Shown in pieces: positions 5,359-5,492 of a DNA stretch of 5,492 nt; position 1 is the first letter of the stretch; the number at the start of each line of letters is the position of its first letter. The stretch covers positions 1 to 5,492 of the forward strand of contig JAGHEC010000266.1 in assembly GCA_021159525.1 (NCBI GenBank). The letters are read 5' to 3'. Under the pieces are notes generated by a model, which saw only the letters and a list, made by a program, of their open reading frames with translations, had not been told where the DNA came from and ran no database searches. Position numbers and translations under genes: made by a program. Source of the stretch: Deltaproteobacteria bacterium. GTDB taxonomy: Bacteria; Desulfobacterota; DSM-4660; Desulfatiglandales; Desulfatiglandaceae.

Positions 5359-5492
5359 GTCATGATGTCTCAGCCCAGTTTATTTTCCCGGTAAAATCCC
5401 AGGGTAAAATCCCGGTAAAGAGGGTGGGATTGCCTGCTGTATAGAGTCCCACATTGAGTCTGAAAAACATCCCATAATCAGTGCCCGATATA
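5359..5492. other. Non-coding right edge beyond the transposase remnant
   Basis: All three minus-strand frames meet stops within this stretch (for example TAA at 5382-5380 in the transposase frame), and no known transposase N-terminus is found in any of them. The plus strand has only a short frame with no recognisable similarity. A 13-bp tandem repeat sits at 5390-5415. Nothing else is supported. Confidence 0.5.
5390..5415. repeat. Short tandem repeat, unit GGTAAAATCCC plus 2 bp
   Basis: GGTAAAATCCC occurs at 5390-5400 and 5403-5413, a 13-bp period, and a third partial copy GGTAAA begins at 5414. It lies just outside the point where the transposase similarity ends, so it may mark the junction at which the element was truncated. 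Confidence 0.6.

Noticed and set aside
4504..5394. Plus-strand open frames of 128 and 165 codons (4504-4890 and 4897-5394)
   Set aside because: They lie opposite the recognisable transposase reading frame and resemble no family I know; they are antisense shadows.

Overview
The window holds most of a bacterial high-affinity phosphate uptake operon in the order pstS (3' part only), pstC, pstA, pstB, phoU, all on the + strand. It is followed by a decayed transposase gene of the ISAzo13 type on the - strand. Base composition is about 50% GC. The gene order, the protein sequences and the loose, repeat-rich spacers suggest a Gram-negative bacterium, perhaps a deltaproteobacterium (Desulfobacterota). 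That placement is an inference from style and not a proven assignment. The genetic code is standard: pstS and pstC end in TGA.

Layout. 1-638 is the C-terminal two thirds or so of PstS, the periplasmic phosphate-binding protein; its start, signal peptide and any Pho-box promoter lie upstream of the window. 639-938 is a 300-nt gene-free spacer rich in short degenerate repeats. 939-1850 is pstC and 1919-2797 is pstA, the two membrane permeases. 2888-3649 is pstB, the ATPase. 3707-4384 is phoU, the regulator. From 4422 to about 5358, read right to left, is a transposase pseudogene. It has lost its N-terminal part, carries an in-frame TGA where a Trp is expected, has a probable D-to-N change at a catalytic position, and has a frame break before its C-terminal tail. 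5359-5492 is non-coding and contains a small 13-bp tandem repeat.

How the genes work together. PstS captures phosphate in the periplasm, a PstC-PstA channel moves it across the inner membrane, and a PstB dimer powers this with ATP. PhoU couples the transporter's state to a PhoR-type sensor kinase and restrains uptake. No phoB/phoR is visible here.

The genes are ordinary. The least expected structure is in the spacers. Each spacer between operon genes contains short tandem repeats of period 7, 8, 9 or 10. The clearest is a run of six in-phase heptamers fitting ANNTCRG just before pstA, with a related four-unit run before pstC. I found no evidence of a new multi-gene system.
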